From contig NZ_KB890765.1 of the NCBI RefSeq assembly GCF_000373265.1, forward strand, positions 62,001-126,000: DNA of 64,000 nt, in the 5' to 3' direction. Below are positions 9,332 through 17,818 of the stretch, one piece after another. Position 1 is the stretch's first letter. Each line of letters begins with the position of its first letter. Origin of the DNA: Pontibacter roseus DSM 17521. GTDB taxonomy: Bacteria; Bacteroidota; Bacteroidia; Cytophagales; Hymenobacteraceae. Position numbers and translations under genes: made by a program. Below the pieces are notes generated by a model that saw only the letters and a program-made list of their open reading frames with translations, made no database searches and was not told where the DNA came from.

Positions 9332-10558
9332 CTATTCAAAGTCAGGGTATAGCAGATAGTTTTTGCGGAGCACTTTGTAATCGGAAAGCTCGGGCTCCCA
9401 GCTTGCCCTTATCTCGGCTTCGGTTCTGCCGGCTATCACTTGCTTGCGCAGCTCAGAGGTTCCGGCAAGCTTCTCAAAGAAGTTGTTGAAAAACTTGTCC
9501 TTGTTCGACGAATTGTTGTACATCTCCAGCAGGTAGGCCAGCGTGAACGGCTGCGCCTTCGATGGGTCAGTCAAATCCATGCCGTAGCATTTTACGCCTT
9601 TGTGGGGCGGGTCGGTTGCGCCCGGTGTGCTCACGGGGGTAAACGAAAAGTCTTTCTTCTGGTAGAACGGCGAGCCAATCACTTGAAAAGGAGTGGGTGT
9701 GCCACGACCAACGCTCACGTTGGTTCCCTCAAAGAAACAGATGGAAGGGTATAGCGCAATGGCCTGCGCGTTGGGCAGGTTAGGAGAAGGGCGCACCGGC
9801 AGGTTGTAGGCCATCTTGTGTGTGTAGCTCTCCATAGGTATAACCGTCAGGTCACAGCTCTTGCCGCCTTCCAGCCACTTCTCGCCGTTAATCATCTTAG
9901 CTAACTCGCCTACGGTGAGACCGTGCACAATTGGGATGGGATGCATGCCCACGAAAGACTTGTGCTCCATCTCTAGCACCGGGCCATCAACGTATTGCCC
10001 GTTCGGGTTGGGACGGTCCAGCACGAGCATGGTCTTACCGTTTTCGGCGCAAGCCTCCATGGCATAGTGCATCGTGCTAATGTAGGTATAGAAGCGCGTA
10101 CCTACGTCCTGTATGTCGAACACGAGCACGTCAAGGTTCTTCATCTGGGCCGGAGACGGCTTCTTGTTGTTGCCATAGAGCGAGATTATCGGCAGGCCGG
10201 TCTTGGTGTCTTTTGCGTCTTTAATGTGAGCGCCGGCGTCTGCTTCGCCTCGGAAACCATGCTCCGGCGCAAAAATCGTGGTCACCTCTACCCCGCGGCT
10301 AATCAATGTGTCCACCAAATGGGCTTTGCCCACCATAGAGGTCTGGTTCACGACCATACCCACCCGCTTACCCTGCAGGTGTTTCAGGTAGCGGTCCAGC
10401 TGTTCTGCACCCAGCGCCAGCGGTTTCTGCGCAGGGGATTGAGCCGTTTCGGCAGGCGGAGTGTGCTGCTCCGTAGTGGCAGCAGGTGTCTGTTTGGGAG
10501 AGCAGCTGTTGAACCCAAGCAGCAGGGCTCCATAGAGTATAACGATTGGTTGTATCAT
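9332..10558 (-). CDS. namZ: Exo-beta-N-acetylmuramidase NamZ-family lipoprotein (DUF1343)
   Basis: 408 residues with a lipoprotein signal ending LGFNSC (Cys19), so probably membrane-anchored on the periplasmic side. A Pro/Thr-rich linker follows. The DUF1343 domain carries GKRVGMVVNQTS, IFAPEHGFRGEADAG, VFDIQDVGTRFYTY, DRPNPNG and FEGTNVSVGRGT, all family hallmarks. Characterised NamZ enzymes release N-acetylmuramic acid from non-reducing ends of peptidoglycan fragments, a step in cell-wall recycling. First gene of an operon with fmt and folA. The activity is taken from the family. Confidence 0.88.
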   Translation of the reverse strand: MIQPIVILYGALLLGFNSCSPKQTPAATTEQHTPPAETAQSPAQKPLALGAEQLDRYLKHLQGKRVGMVVNQTSMVGKAHLVDTLISRGVEVTTIFAPEHGFRGEADAGAHIKDAKDTKTGLPIISLYGNNKKPSPAQMKNLDVLVFDIQDVGTRFYTYISTMHYAMEACAENGKTMLVLDRPNPNGQYVDGPVLEMEHKSFVGMHPIPIVHGLTVGELAKMINGEKWLEGGKSCDLTVIPMESYTHKMAYNLPVRPSPNLPNAQAIALYPSICFFEGTNVSVGRGTPTPFQVIGSPFYQKKDFSFTPVSTPGATDPPHKGVKCYGMDLTDPSKAQPFTLAYLLEMYNNSSNKDKFFNNFFEKLAGTSELRKQVIAGRTEAEIRASWEPELSDYKVLRKNYLLYPDFE

Positions 10559-10775
10559 CGTGGGGTAGTGTAGTGGTATAGCGTGTAAGTATTATGCGGT
10601 TAAATATGGAACTAAGATGTGCCTTCGGTTGCGTTCTGAGCCTCAAAGCGAAGTATGGGATTAGAGATGATGCCGAACGAAGATTGTCCGCTCAGCTTGC
10701 CCAGCAAAATCGGAACTTAAACAGGCTCTAAGTCAAAATTCATACCTATCTTTAAGGCAGTTTAGACACAAGCGA

Positions 10776-11990
10776 GTGAACGTTTCCAAATACATATCCG
10801 AAAAGATTTCTGAGGTACAGTCTGGTTCCTTCACCACGTCTGTGACAAAAATAGCAATTATAAGCATAGCTGCGGGCATTGCCATCATGATTGTGTCGTT
10901 TGCCATACTGGAAGGATTCCGTAACGAGATACGGGACAAGATTTTCAGCTTTGGGGCACACCTGCAGATAAGCAAGTACGACACCAACAATTCCTTTGAG
11001 GGCGCTCCCATCAGTACGGCGACCGGCATAAACAGCACCGAAGATATACCAGGTATAGCGCACATCCAATCCTTCGCACGCAAGACGGCCATCATCAAAA
11101 CTGATGAAGAGGTGCTGGGCGTGGTGGTCAAGGGAGTAGACAAAGGGTATGACCTGTCGGCGATGCAGCAGAACCTGGACGAAGGAAAGCTTATCGGCTT
11201 CAACGATACGGCGTCTTCCATGGACGTGATGCTCAGCCGGCGCATTGCGGACAAACTCAGGCTGAAAGTGGGGGATGAGGCCATTTTCTACTTTATACAG
11301 AACCCACCCCGCGCCCGCAAACTGAAGGTGTCGGGCGTGTTCAACACCGGCCTGGAGGAGTTTGATGAAGTGTTTGTGATTGGCGACCTGCAACTGGTGC
11401 GGGAACTGAACAACTGGCCTGACACGCTGGTAGGAGGCGTCGAAATTCTCCTGAAAGACTTCGAGCAGATAGATTTGGTGGCGGACCAGGTGTTCGACCA
11501 GATGAACTATGACCTGCAACTCGAAAAAATAACCGACAGGCACGCCCAGCTGTTTGACTGGCTCCAGCTCCTGCGCAAGAACGTGGTCATCTTCCTGGTG
11601 CTCATTATCTTCGTGGCGACTTTTAACATGGTGTCTACGGTATTCATCATGATTATTGAGCGCATCAACATGATTGGGGTGCTTAAGGCAGTAGGGGCGA
11701 CGGATGCGCAGATACGGCAGATTTTCTATTTCCGGGGGCTGAGCCTGACGCTGAAGGGCATGTTCTGGGGGAATCTGATAGGGCTGGGCTTTTGCGTGAT
11801 TCAGTACTACTTTGAAATCATCCCGCTCGACCCCGAAAACTACTACATGGACACGGTGCCCATCAGCTGGAATTTCGGAATCATTGTTATACTCAACGTG
11901 ATTACGCTGTTGATGACCATGCTGGCCATCCTCATACCTGCCGCCATGGTAGCCCGCATCAAGCCGGTGAGAGCAATCAAATTTGACTAA
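10776..11990 (+). CDS. FtsX-like ABC transporter permease (LolC/LolE type)
   Basis: 404 residues from GTG at 10776 (MNVSKYISEKI). One N-terminal membrane helix (IAIISIAAGIAIMIVSFAIL), a large periplasmic MacB-PCD-like domain (about 50-255), then three helices: VVIFLVLIIFVATFNMVSTV, the LKGMFWGNLIGLGFCVIQYY region and IIVILNVITLLMTMLAILIPA. This is the 1+3 arrangement of the FtsX/LolC/LolE superfamily. The C-terminal KPVRAIKFD is typical of LolE-like permeases in Bacteroidota. No ATPase gene is adjacent, so the partner is encoded elsewhere. A lipoprotein-release role is likely but not certain. Confidence 0.85.
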   Translation: MNVSKYISEKISEVQSGSFTTSVTKIAIISIAAGIAIMIVSFAILEGFRNEIRDKIFSFGAHLQISKYDTNNSFEGAPISTATGINSTEDIPGIAHIQSFARKTAIIKTDEEVLGVVVKGVDKGYDLSAMQQNLDEGKLIGFNDTASSMDVMLSRRIADKLRLKVGDEAIFYFIQNPPRARKLKVSGVFNTGLEEFDEVFVIGDLQLVRELNNWPDTLVGGVEILLKDFEQIDLVADQVFDQMNYDLQLEKITDRHAQLFDWLQLLRKNVVIFLVLIIFVATFNMVSTVFIMIIERINMIGVLKAVGATDAQIRQIFYFRGLSLTLKGMFWGNLIGLGFCVIQYYFEIIPLDPENYYMDTVPISWNFGIIVILNVITLLMTMLAILIPAAMVARIKPVRAIKFD

Positions 11991-12015
11991 GACCGTTCCG
12001 CTATACCTATCCTAG

Positions 12016-12059
12016 AAAAAAGAGAGCGGCCAAACTGAGTTTTGGCCGCTCTCTTTTTT
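12016..12059. terminator. Bidirectional rho-independent terminator
   Basis: A perfect 19-bp stem (12016-12034 with 12041-12059) around a 6-base loop. The arm AGAGAGCGGCCAAA is flanked by A-run and T-run, so it terminates both the permease gene (+) and the convergent MscS gene (-). Confidence 0.93.
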
Positions 12060-12123
12060 GCTAGGTATGACTTAATATATCAGTGCTCAGGCACACACGT
12101 CTCGCAGTAGGAAGAGCTATACC

Positions 12124-12915
12124 TTAGCTCAAGGCTATACCTTGTTCTTCGAAGGTAGCCTTCACCTTTTCGTTCATGTCCCAGAAGAAGTTCCAGTAGT
12201 TTTCCTTGTTTACCCATACACGCACACTCAGGGTAAGTAATTTATCGGTGAAATCGGTGACCACGATGACCGGGGCAGGTTCGGGATGCACACGTTTATC
12301 AGCGTTCAGCAGGCCTAGCAATATCTGCCTTACCTGGCCGATGTCGTTGTTCACAGAAACCGGATATTTGAGCTCCACCCGGCGCGTTTTCTCTACCGTG
12401 TAGTTTACCACCACACTGTTGGCCAGCGGGCCATTGGGTATAAAGATTGTCTTGTTGTCCGGCGTCTTGATGACCGTGTTGAAAATGTTGATGATGTCCA
12501 CGGTTCCGGCCTGCCCCTGTGCCTCTATGTAATCGCCTACGCGGAATGGTTTGATGGTCAGAATGAGTACACCACCTGCAAAGTTGGAGAGGCTGCCCTG
12601 CAGGGCCAAACCAATGGCAAGACCCGCTGAGCCCAGTATGGCAATGAAGGAAGTCATCTCAACGCCCAATTGGGCAATGACAAGGATAATCAGCAGCACC
12701 CGCATGATGATGGCCAGGAGGTTCTTCAGGAAAGGGCGCAGCGAAATATCCACATCCTTCCGCACCATCAGGTTGTATATCAGTCGGTTCAGCCAGTTGA
12801 TGACCCAAAGGCCGACGAGCAGGGTAAGGGTGGCAGCTACCAGGCGCATACCATATACCATCACAAAGTTGGTGATAGTGGCGCTGTAGGCATCGAAGTT
12901 GAAAAAGTCGAACAT
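12124..12915 (-). CDS. MscS-family small-conductance mechanosensitive channel
   Basis: 263 residues from ATG at 12915 (MFDFFNFDAYS); an earlier in-frame start at 12975 would put a non-family extension over an upstream terminator. Helices run at about 17-40 and 60-85. The pore helix TM3 is obvious: GSAGLAIGLALQGSLSNFAGG, rich in Gly/Ala as in MscS. The beta domain follows with KPFRVGDYIEAQGQAGTVDIIN and TPDNKTIFIPNGPLANS, both family motifs. It releases solutes under hypo-osmotic shock. The stop codon lies inside a tandem pair of the GCTATACCTT word. Confidence 0.95.
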   Translation of the reverse strand: MFDFFNFDAYSATITNFVMVYGMRLVAATLTLLVGLWVINWLNRLIYNLMVRKDVDISLRPFLKNLLAIIMRVLLIILVIAQLGVEMTSFIAILGSAGLAIGLALQGSLSNFAGGVLILTIKPFRVGDYIEAQGQAGTVDIINIFNTVIKTPDNKTIFIPNGPLANSVVVNYTVEKTRRVELKYPVSVNNDIGQVRQILLGLLNADKRVHPEPAPVIVVTDFTDKLLTLSVRVWVNKENYWNFFWDMNEKVKATFEEQGIALS

Positions 12916-12940
12916 GCTGTTTAGGTATGGGCAAACAAAA

Positions 12941-12972
12941 AACTCTGACGACCTCGCAAGGGCATCAGAGTT
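12941..12972 (-). terminator. Terminator of the M23 peptidase gene
   Basis: On the minus strand, AACTCTGA (12972-12965) pairs with TCAGAGTT (12948-12941) and runs into a T-rich tail. It lies 34 bases beyond the stop of the M23 gene. Confidence 0.75.
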
Positions 12973-13005
12973 CAAAATTGGTTATTTTCTAAAGCAATGG
13001 CAATA

Positions 13006-13704
13006 CTAAGGCAGGTGCCGGCTCTGTAGAATCAGGTTGGGGTTCGGGCATAGCGCCTCGTAAACTGCTCTTTCAGACAAACGGGCCACCCCAGGATAGT
13101 CGCCTTGCTTCCCATCCATACTGCTGATGATTTGGAAATGCAAGTGCGGAGGCCAATCGCCGTTTTCAGGGAAAGACCCCACTGTGGCGATTTTGTCACC
13201 TTTCCTGAACTCCTTTCCAACCTCCAGCCCTGCCAGAGAAGAGACACTTAGGTGGCCATACAAGGTATAGAAGGTCGTGCCCTCTAACTCATGCTCCAAT
13301 ATGATAGTCGGGCCGTAGTCGCCGAAGTTGGCGTTGTCGGCAAAGCTATGCACCTGTCCATCAAGCGGTGCAAAGACAGCCGTCCCAGCCTCCAGCCACA
13401 CGTCCACACCCAGGTGCAGGTCACGGCTTTCGGCGGCTACATCAAAGTGCGAACTGCGCCGGTAGATGAACCTGTTCTCCAAGTATCCTCCCACACCTAT
13501 GGTGGCGTTGCGCTCCTGCAGCATGTGTTTGACAGCTTCGTCAAACGCTGCTGTGTTGCGCAGGTCAGTCTGCTGCAGCCTTTGGTTGGCAGCAGAGAAA
13601 TCGAGCAGGCACACATCATCGCCGTTCAGGTCCGCATTAAGCACGGGCCCGAAGGCAATAGCATGCTGCCTTAGCAGGTCACTAAGTTTTTTTGAATCAC
13701 TCAT
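13006..13704 (-). CDS. M23/LytM-family metallopeptidase
   Basis: 232 residues. The LytM zinc site is complete: His97 and Asp101 in DLHLGVD, and His187/His189 in PPHLHF; YGHLS (His151) is also typical. There is no signal peptide or membrane helix at the N-terminus (MSDSKKLSDLLRQHA), so it would be cytoplasmic unless exported in another way, which is unusual for a peptidoglycan endopeptidase. The N-terminal 80 residues do not match a domain I recognise. A stand-alone gene with its own terminator. The peptidase fold is certain; the substrate is not. Confidence 0.88.
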   Translation of the reverse strand: MSDSKKLSDLLRQHAIAFGPVLNADLNGDDVCLLDFSAANQRLQQTDLRNTAAFDEAVKHMLQERNATIGVGGYLENRFIYRRSSHFDVAAESRDLHLGVDVWLEAGTAVFAPLDGQVHSFADNANFGDYGPTIILEHELEGTTFYTLYGHLSVSSLAGLEVGKEFRKGDKIATVGSFPENGDWPPHLHFQIISSMDGKQGDYPGVARLSERAVYEALCPNPNLILQSRHLP

Positions 13705-13753
13705 ACAGGTATAGCGAAGCGGAGGGTTTTCCGCCGCGCAAGTATAAGAAGAA

Positions 13754-14308
13754 TCAAGCTATTTCTTCCACATACTTGGAGAGTGTCTTCAGGCTTTTTG
13801 TCTTGCCAAAGAGCTCCTCAGACTTTTTGCTGTAGGCCTGCGCAGCCTCCTGTAGCGTGTCGAAGGTGCCCAGGTTGATGCGCTGCTTGTTGTGGTGGAT
13901 GATGGCACGGTACTTTTGTGCCTCCTTGTGTACCCCGCGCACGCCCAGCTTGTTCTCCGTCTTGGAGGTGTTACGCACGATTTTGCAGAGCGGCGCCCAT
14001 TCCAGGTTTTCGCGGCGGCAGTCCAGTTTGTTGCCGTTCTTGAAGTGCACGTAGAGCTTGATGTTGCTTTCTGGTTTTTCCAGAAGCTGCTCCCCAATCA
14101 TCTTGTGCAGGTAAATGGTTTCGTTGCGGTACTTGCCGTTCTTCAGGGGCCAGTTTTTCTGGAAGAAGGCGTAGCCGTTGGAGTGTATGCGCAGGTGCTT
14201 CAGGAATTCTATCTGCTGCAGGTACGCATTGTTTTGAATGTACTCGTAGGTGCGGTCGTCAACCACTACGGTTTTTTCACAGTTTTTGAGAGTTAGTTTG
14301 TAGAGCAT
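13754..14308 (-). CDS. Free-standing HNH endonuclease-like protein with AP2 DNA-binding domain
   Basis: 184 residues from ATG at 14308 (MLYKLTLKNCEKTV). Residues about 75-120 carry an HNH-like core: YLHKMIGEQL, VHFKNGNKLDCRRENLEW. Residues about 130-165 form an AP2/ERF-like domain: GVRGVHKEAQKYRAII then LGTFDTLQEAAQAYSKKSEELFG. This HNH-AP2 pair is common in homing endonucleases and phage proteins. The gene is not inside an intron, intein or prophage that I can see. It may be a domesticated or solitary mobile endonuclease; a regulatory role is also possible. Lys-rich and somewhat AT-richer than its neighbours. Confidence 0.8.
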   Translation of the reverse strand: MLYKLTLKNCEKTVVVDDRTYEYIQNNAYLQQIEFLKHLRIHSNGYAFFQKNWPLKNGKYRNETIYLHKMIGEQLLEKPESNIKLYVHFKNGNKLDCRRENLEWAPLCKIVRNTSKTENKLGVRGVHKEAQKYRAIIHHNKQRINLGTFDTLQEAAQAYSKKSEELFGKTKSLKTLSKYVEEIA

Positions 14309-14570
14309 TGGTGTTTTCAGTAGTTGTATTTTGGAGAACGGAATGCGGGTGCAGGATAGTACCCGGATGCCACAGATATAGGCAGTAATCTGCAAATGTG
14401 CGGCTTTTTTTTCATTCTACGTTCATCGTGTTACAGATTCGATTACATTACGTTATTAATTGTGACAGCGCTAATTTTTGAGCGATATTTTCCACGAACA
14501 GAATAGTTTGTCGTAACTTTCAGTTTTAAACCGTATTGATTTACTAATCCGTCGAGCAAAAAATAGGAAT

Positions 14571-15656
14571 ATGAGTAGCCCTTACTTCAGTCTGAAAGTT
14601 GTGGAGATTACCCGTGAAACTTCAGATGCGATTACCATACATTTAGAACATCCCGATAAAAAAGTCATACCGTATAAGCCTGGTCAGTTCCTGACGCTTA
14701 TCCTCCCGATTGAAGGAAAAAAAGTACGTCGTTCGTACTCGCTTTGCAGCGCCCCGGATGAGGGGATTAGGCTGTCTGTAACTGTTAAACGTGTAGAAGG
14801 TGGTCTGGTTTCCAATTACTTACTAGATCAGTTGCAAACTGGTCAGGAAATTGAGGTAATGGAGCCATTGGGCAACTTCAAACTGGAGCCGAACGCCAGC
14901 CAGAGCCGGAACATCGTCCTGTTCGGGGCTGGGAGCGGTATCACGCCGCTCATGTCTATGCTCAAGTCGGTGCTGCGCGAAGAGCCCAACAGCAAGGTGA
15001 CCCTCCTCTACGGCAACCGTGATGAGGAGTCTGTCATCTTCAAAAAGGAGCTGGAAGAGCTGAGCGCCACCTACGCGGGCCGACTCCACACCGAGTACAT
15101 TTTTAGCCAACCCAGACAGCAATGCGAGCACGGTGGACGCATGAATCAGAGCATGGTCATCAAGATTCTGGAGCGCTTGAAAATGGCCAAATCGGAAAAT
15201 TCGCTTTACTACATGTGCGGACCGGAAGGCATGATGGAGGAGGTGCGCAAAGCCCTCAATGTGCTGCATGTTCCGGCTGACCGAATTTTCCGGGAGAGCT
15301 TTGTGAGCAACAAACTCATAGAGCAGCAGGAGCAAGAGCAGCACGGCGAAGTCATGGCCTCTGACGACGATGGGGAAATCACGACGCAGATTGTCACCAT
15401 CATCTACGAAGGTGCCGAGTACAGTGTGCAGGTAGAGCCGGACCAGACCATTTTGGAGGCCGCCCTAGAGCAGGACGTGGACCTGCCTTATTCGTGTCAG
15501 GCAGGACTGTGCACCGCCTGCCGGGGCAAGTGCCTGAGCGGCAAAGTGCACCTGGATGAGCGCGAAGGCCTCTCCGACGCTGAGTTGGATGAGGGTTACG
15601 TGCTCAACTGCGTAGGCCATCCGCTCACCGCCAACGTGGTGATAGAAATCGGGTAG
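14571..15656 (+). CDS. paaE: Phenylacetyl-CoA epoxygenase reductase subunit PaaE
   Basis: 361 residues. An N-terminal ferredoxin-NADP reductase module (FAD site RRSYSLCSAP, then LFGAGSGITPLMSML and MCGPEGMMEEV) is followed by a plant-type 2Fe-2S ferredoxin domain with Cys309-x4-Cys314-x2-Cys317 and Cys347. PaaE passes electrons from NADPH to the di-iron PaaA oxygenase. Its length and domain order fit PaaE. The other subunits lie 2 kb away on the opposite strand, so expression is from a separate promoter. Related ferredoxin reductases of other oxygenases are the alternative, but the nearby paaABCD makes PaaE most likely. Confidence 0.88.
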   Translation: MSSPYFSLKVVEITRETSDAITIHLEHPDKKVIPYKPGQFLTLILPIEGKKVRRSYSLCSAPDEGIRLSVTVKRVEGGLVSNYLLDQLQTGQEIEVMEPLGNFKLEPNASQSRNIVLFGAGSGITPLMSMLKSVLREEPNSKVTLLYGNRDEESVIFKKELEELSATYAGRLHTEYIFSQPRQQCEHGGRMNQSMVIKILERLKMAKSENSLYYMCGPEGMMEEVRKALNVLHVPADRIFRESFVSNKLIEQQEQEQHGEVMASDDDGEITTQIVTIIYEGAEYSVQVEPDQTILEAALEQDVDLPYSCQAGLCTACRGKCLSGKVHLDEREGLSDAELDEGYVLNCVGHPLTANVVIEIG

Positions 15657-15772
15657 GACTGTGGCTATACCTGGCCCTAAGACATTGCTGAATCCAGTGC
15701 AGATCTGTTAGTGGATTTTTTTGCACTTTCAGAAGAAGTGTCTATATTACCTCTTCTTATACATAACAAGCT

Positions 15773-17503
15773 ATGAGTAAAACTGAAGCTATGATACAAG
15801 TGCCCGAACGAAAGAAGAGGGTATACCTGTCGGAAGACTTTAAAATCGATACCTGGGAAACCATTGCGCCATACTTTGAAGAGCTAAAAAGCCGTGACAT
15901 CCATTCGGTGGAGGAACTGGAGAAGTGGATGAAGGACCGCAGCGAACTGGAGAGCGTGCTTTCAGAGGACTTGGGCTGGCGCTACATCCGGATGACCTGC
16001 GATACACAGAACGAAGAAATAACGAAGGCGTTTCAATACTTCGTCTCTGAAATCGAACCCAAGATAGCACCCTACGACCACGAACTGAACCTAAAGCTGA
16101 TGCACTCGCCTTACGTGAACGGGCTGGACAGGGAGAAGTACAGGGTATACCTGCGTGGCGTGGAACGGGCACTCGAGATTTTCCGGGAGGAAAACATTCC
16201 CCTTAACACCGAGATAAGCACTAAGCAACAGCAGTATGCCGCCATCACAGGCGCCATGACCGTAACGCTGGATGGGCAGGAAATGACCCTGCAGCGCGCC
16301 GCTGACCGACTCAAACGCAACGAACGCGAAGTGCGCGAAGAAGCCTGGAGGGCCATACAGGAAAGAAGAGTGGCAGACCGGCAGAAGCTGGATGATTTGT
16401 TTGATGAACTGCTGCATCTCCGTACGCAGGTAGCCAAAAACGCCGACTTCGAAAACTTCCGCGACTACATGTTTGCTGCCATGGGCCGCTTCGACTATAC
16501 CCCGCAGGACTGTTTCGATTTCCACCAATCCATTGAAGAAACTATCGTGCCTTTCCTGACGAAGGTGGACCAGGAACGCAAGCGGCAACTGGGGCTGGAA
16601 GAGCTTCGGCCTTGGGACCTGGACGTGGACCCAAGCGGCAAAGCGCCGCTGGAGCCGTTCAAGTCAGGTGAGGAGCTGCTGGAGAAAACGGTTCAGGTAT
16701 TCTACAACTTGGACACCTACTTGGGGGACTGCCTGGCCACCATGCGCGAGATGGGCCACCTGGATTTGGAATCCCGAAAAGGCAAGGCTCCGGGAGGCTA
16801 TAATTACCCTCTGGATGAGATTGGTGTTCCATTTATTTTCATGAACGCCACTTCCAGTCTGCGCGATGTGATTACCATGCTGCACGAAGGCGGACACGCC
16901 GTACATTCCTTTCTGACCCGAGATTTGACCTTGGGAGCTTTCAAACATCCACCGTCTGAGGTAGCCGAATTGGCCTCTATGTCTATGGAGCTCATTTCAA
17001 TGGACTATTGGGACACCTTCTTTAAGGATGAGGATGAACTGCGCCGTGCCAAGCGAACCCACTTGGAGAGTGTGCTCGAGACCTTTCCTTGGGTGGCTAC
17101 CGTGGACAAGTTCCAGCACTGGATTTATGAGCACCCGGAGCACAAGCAGGAGGAGCGTCACCAGGAGTGGCTGAACATTTTTGAGCGCTTCAACCACCTG
17201 GAGGTGAACTGGAGCGGACTGGAAAAGTACAAGCCGTTCATCTGGCAGAAGCAGCTGCACATCTATGAGGTACCCTTCTACTACGTAGAGTATGCCATGG
17301 CACAACTGGGCGCCATAGCCGTGTGGAAAAACTACAAAGAGAACCCTGCCGAAGGCTTGGCGGCTTACAAACGTGCCCTAAGCCTAGGCTATACCGTTCC
17401 CATTGGCGAGGTATACGCTGCAGCCGGCATCAAATTCGACTTCAGCACCGATTACATCAAGACCCTGGTCAATTTTGTGCAGGGCGAGATGGAGCAGCTC
17501 TAA
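15773..17503 (+). CDS. M3-family oligoendopeptidase (PepF-type)
   Basis: 576 residues, usual length for the family. The zinc site is MLHEGGHAVHSF with His371 and His375 of HExxH and the downstream Glu in PPSEVAELASMSMELIS. It cleaves short peptides in the cytoplasm; no signal peptide is present. Residues near the C-terminus (VPFYYVEYAMAQLGAIAVW) are typical of the catalytic cleft. It sits between paaE and the convergent paaABCD operon with no evident metabolic link and has its own terminator. Confidence 0.94.
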   Translation: MSKTEAMIQVPERKKRVYLSEDFKIDTWETIAPYFEELKSRDIHSVEELEKWMKDRSELESVLSEDLGWRYIRMTCDTQNEEITKAFQYFVSEIEPKIAPYDHELNLKLMHSPYVNGLDREKYRVYLRGVERALEIFREENIPLNTEISTKQQQYAAITGAMTVTLDGQEMTLQRAADRLKRNEREVREEAWRAIQERRVADRQKLDDLFDELLHLRTQVAKNADFENFRDYMFAAMGRFDYTPQDCFDFHQSIEETIVPFLTKVDQERKRQLGLEELRPWDLDVDPSGKAPLEPFKSGEELLEKTVQVFYNLDTYLGDCLATMREMGHLDLESRKGKAPGGYNYPLDEIGVPFIFMNATSSLRDVITMLHEGGHAVHSFLTRDLTLGAFKHPPSEVAELASMSMELISMDYWDTFFKDEDELRRAKRTHLESVLETFPWVATVDKFQHWIYEHPEHKQEERHQEWLNIFERFNHLEVNWSGLEKYKPFIWQKQLHIYEVPFYYVEYAMAQLGAIAVWKNYKENPAEGLAAYKRALSLGYTVPIGEVYAAAGIKFDFSTDYIKTLVNFVQGEMEQL

Positions 17504-17525
17504 GCCGAAACCAAAGTTTTACAAT

Positions 17526-17564
17526 AAAGCCCCGGCATTACCTGATACGTAGTGGCGGGGCTTT
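17526..17564 (+). terminator. Terminator of the M3 peptidase gene
   Basis: AAAGCCCCG (17526-17534) pairs with CGGGGCTTT (17556-17564), followed by more T. It lies 22 bases after the stop codon. Confidence 0.85.
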
Positions 17565-17594
17565 TTCATGGGGAGATATGAGGACAGTTTTGCA

Positions 17595-17702
17595 GGTATA
17601 GCTTTGGGCTCAAATACAGGTATACCTGTTGCACAAAAGTATAGCTTGGGCAGGTGTGGTCTCGAGATTGAAGCCTGGGTTTGGGTGTTTATTGGCTATA
17701 CC
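17595..17702. repeat. Cluster of AGGTATA words, including a 13-bp inverted pair and a 14-bp palindrome
   Basis: The 315-base gene-free stretch 17504-17818 holds two terminators and this cluster between them. TTGCAGGTATAGC begins it and its exact reverse complement GCTATACCTGCAA ends it. Midway is the perfect palindrome ACAGGTATACCTGT (17617-17630), and a partial copy, AGTATAGC, lies just after. This is the densest group of a word repeated throughout the window. No conserved protein or known RNA family is recognisable here. Confidence 0.75.
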
Positions 17703-17758
17703 TGCAAGCCCGCCTCATGGACGGCCATGCTCACTAGAGGGGTCCATTGCCTTCTTGT

Positions 17759-17804
17759 AAACCAGCAGCGCCCGTCACGAACTCGTGACGGGCGCTGCTG
17801 GTTT
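17759..17804 (-). terminator. Long perfect hairpin at the end of the paa operon
   Basis: A perfect 22-bp stem (17759-17780 with 17783-17804) with a 2-base loop; the inner part is GCCCGTCACGA. It begins 15 bases beyond the paaD stop. The T-tract is short (GGTTTA), so it may act partly as an RNA-stabilising stem, but its position fits termination. Confidence 0.75.
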
Positions 17805-17818
17805 AATTTAGTAGAAAT

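Noticed and set aside
10752-11543. 263-codon open frame on - opposite the permease
   Set aside because: His/Val-rich antisense frame; the plus strand matches FtsX-like permeases.
14511-14521. TAACTTTC as the paaE -7 box
   Set aside because: One mismatch and no correctly spaced -33 TTG.
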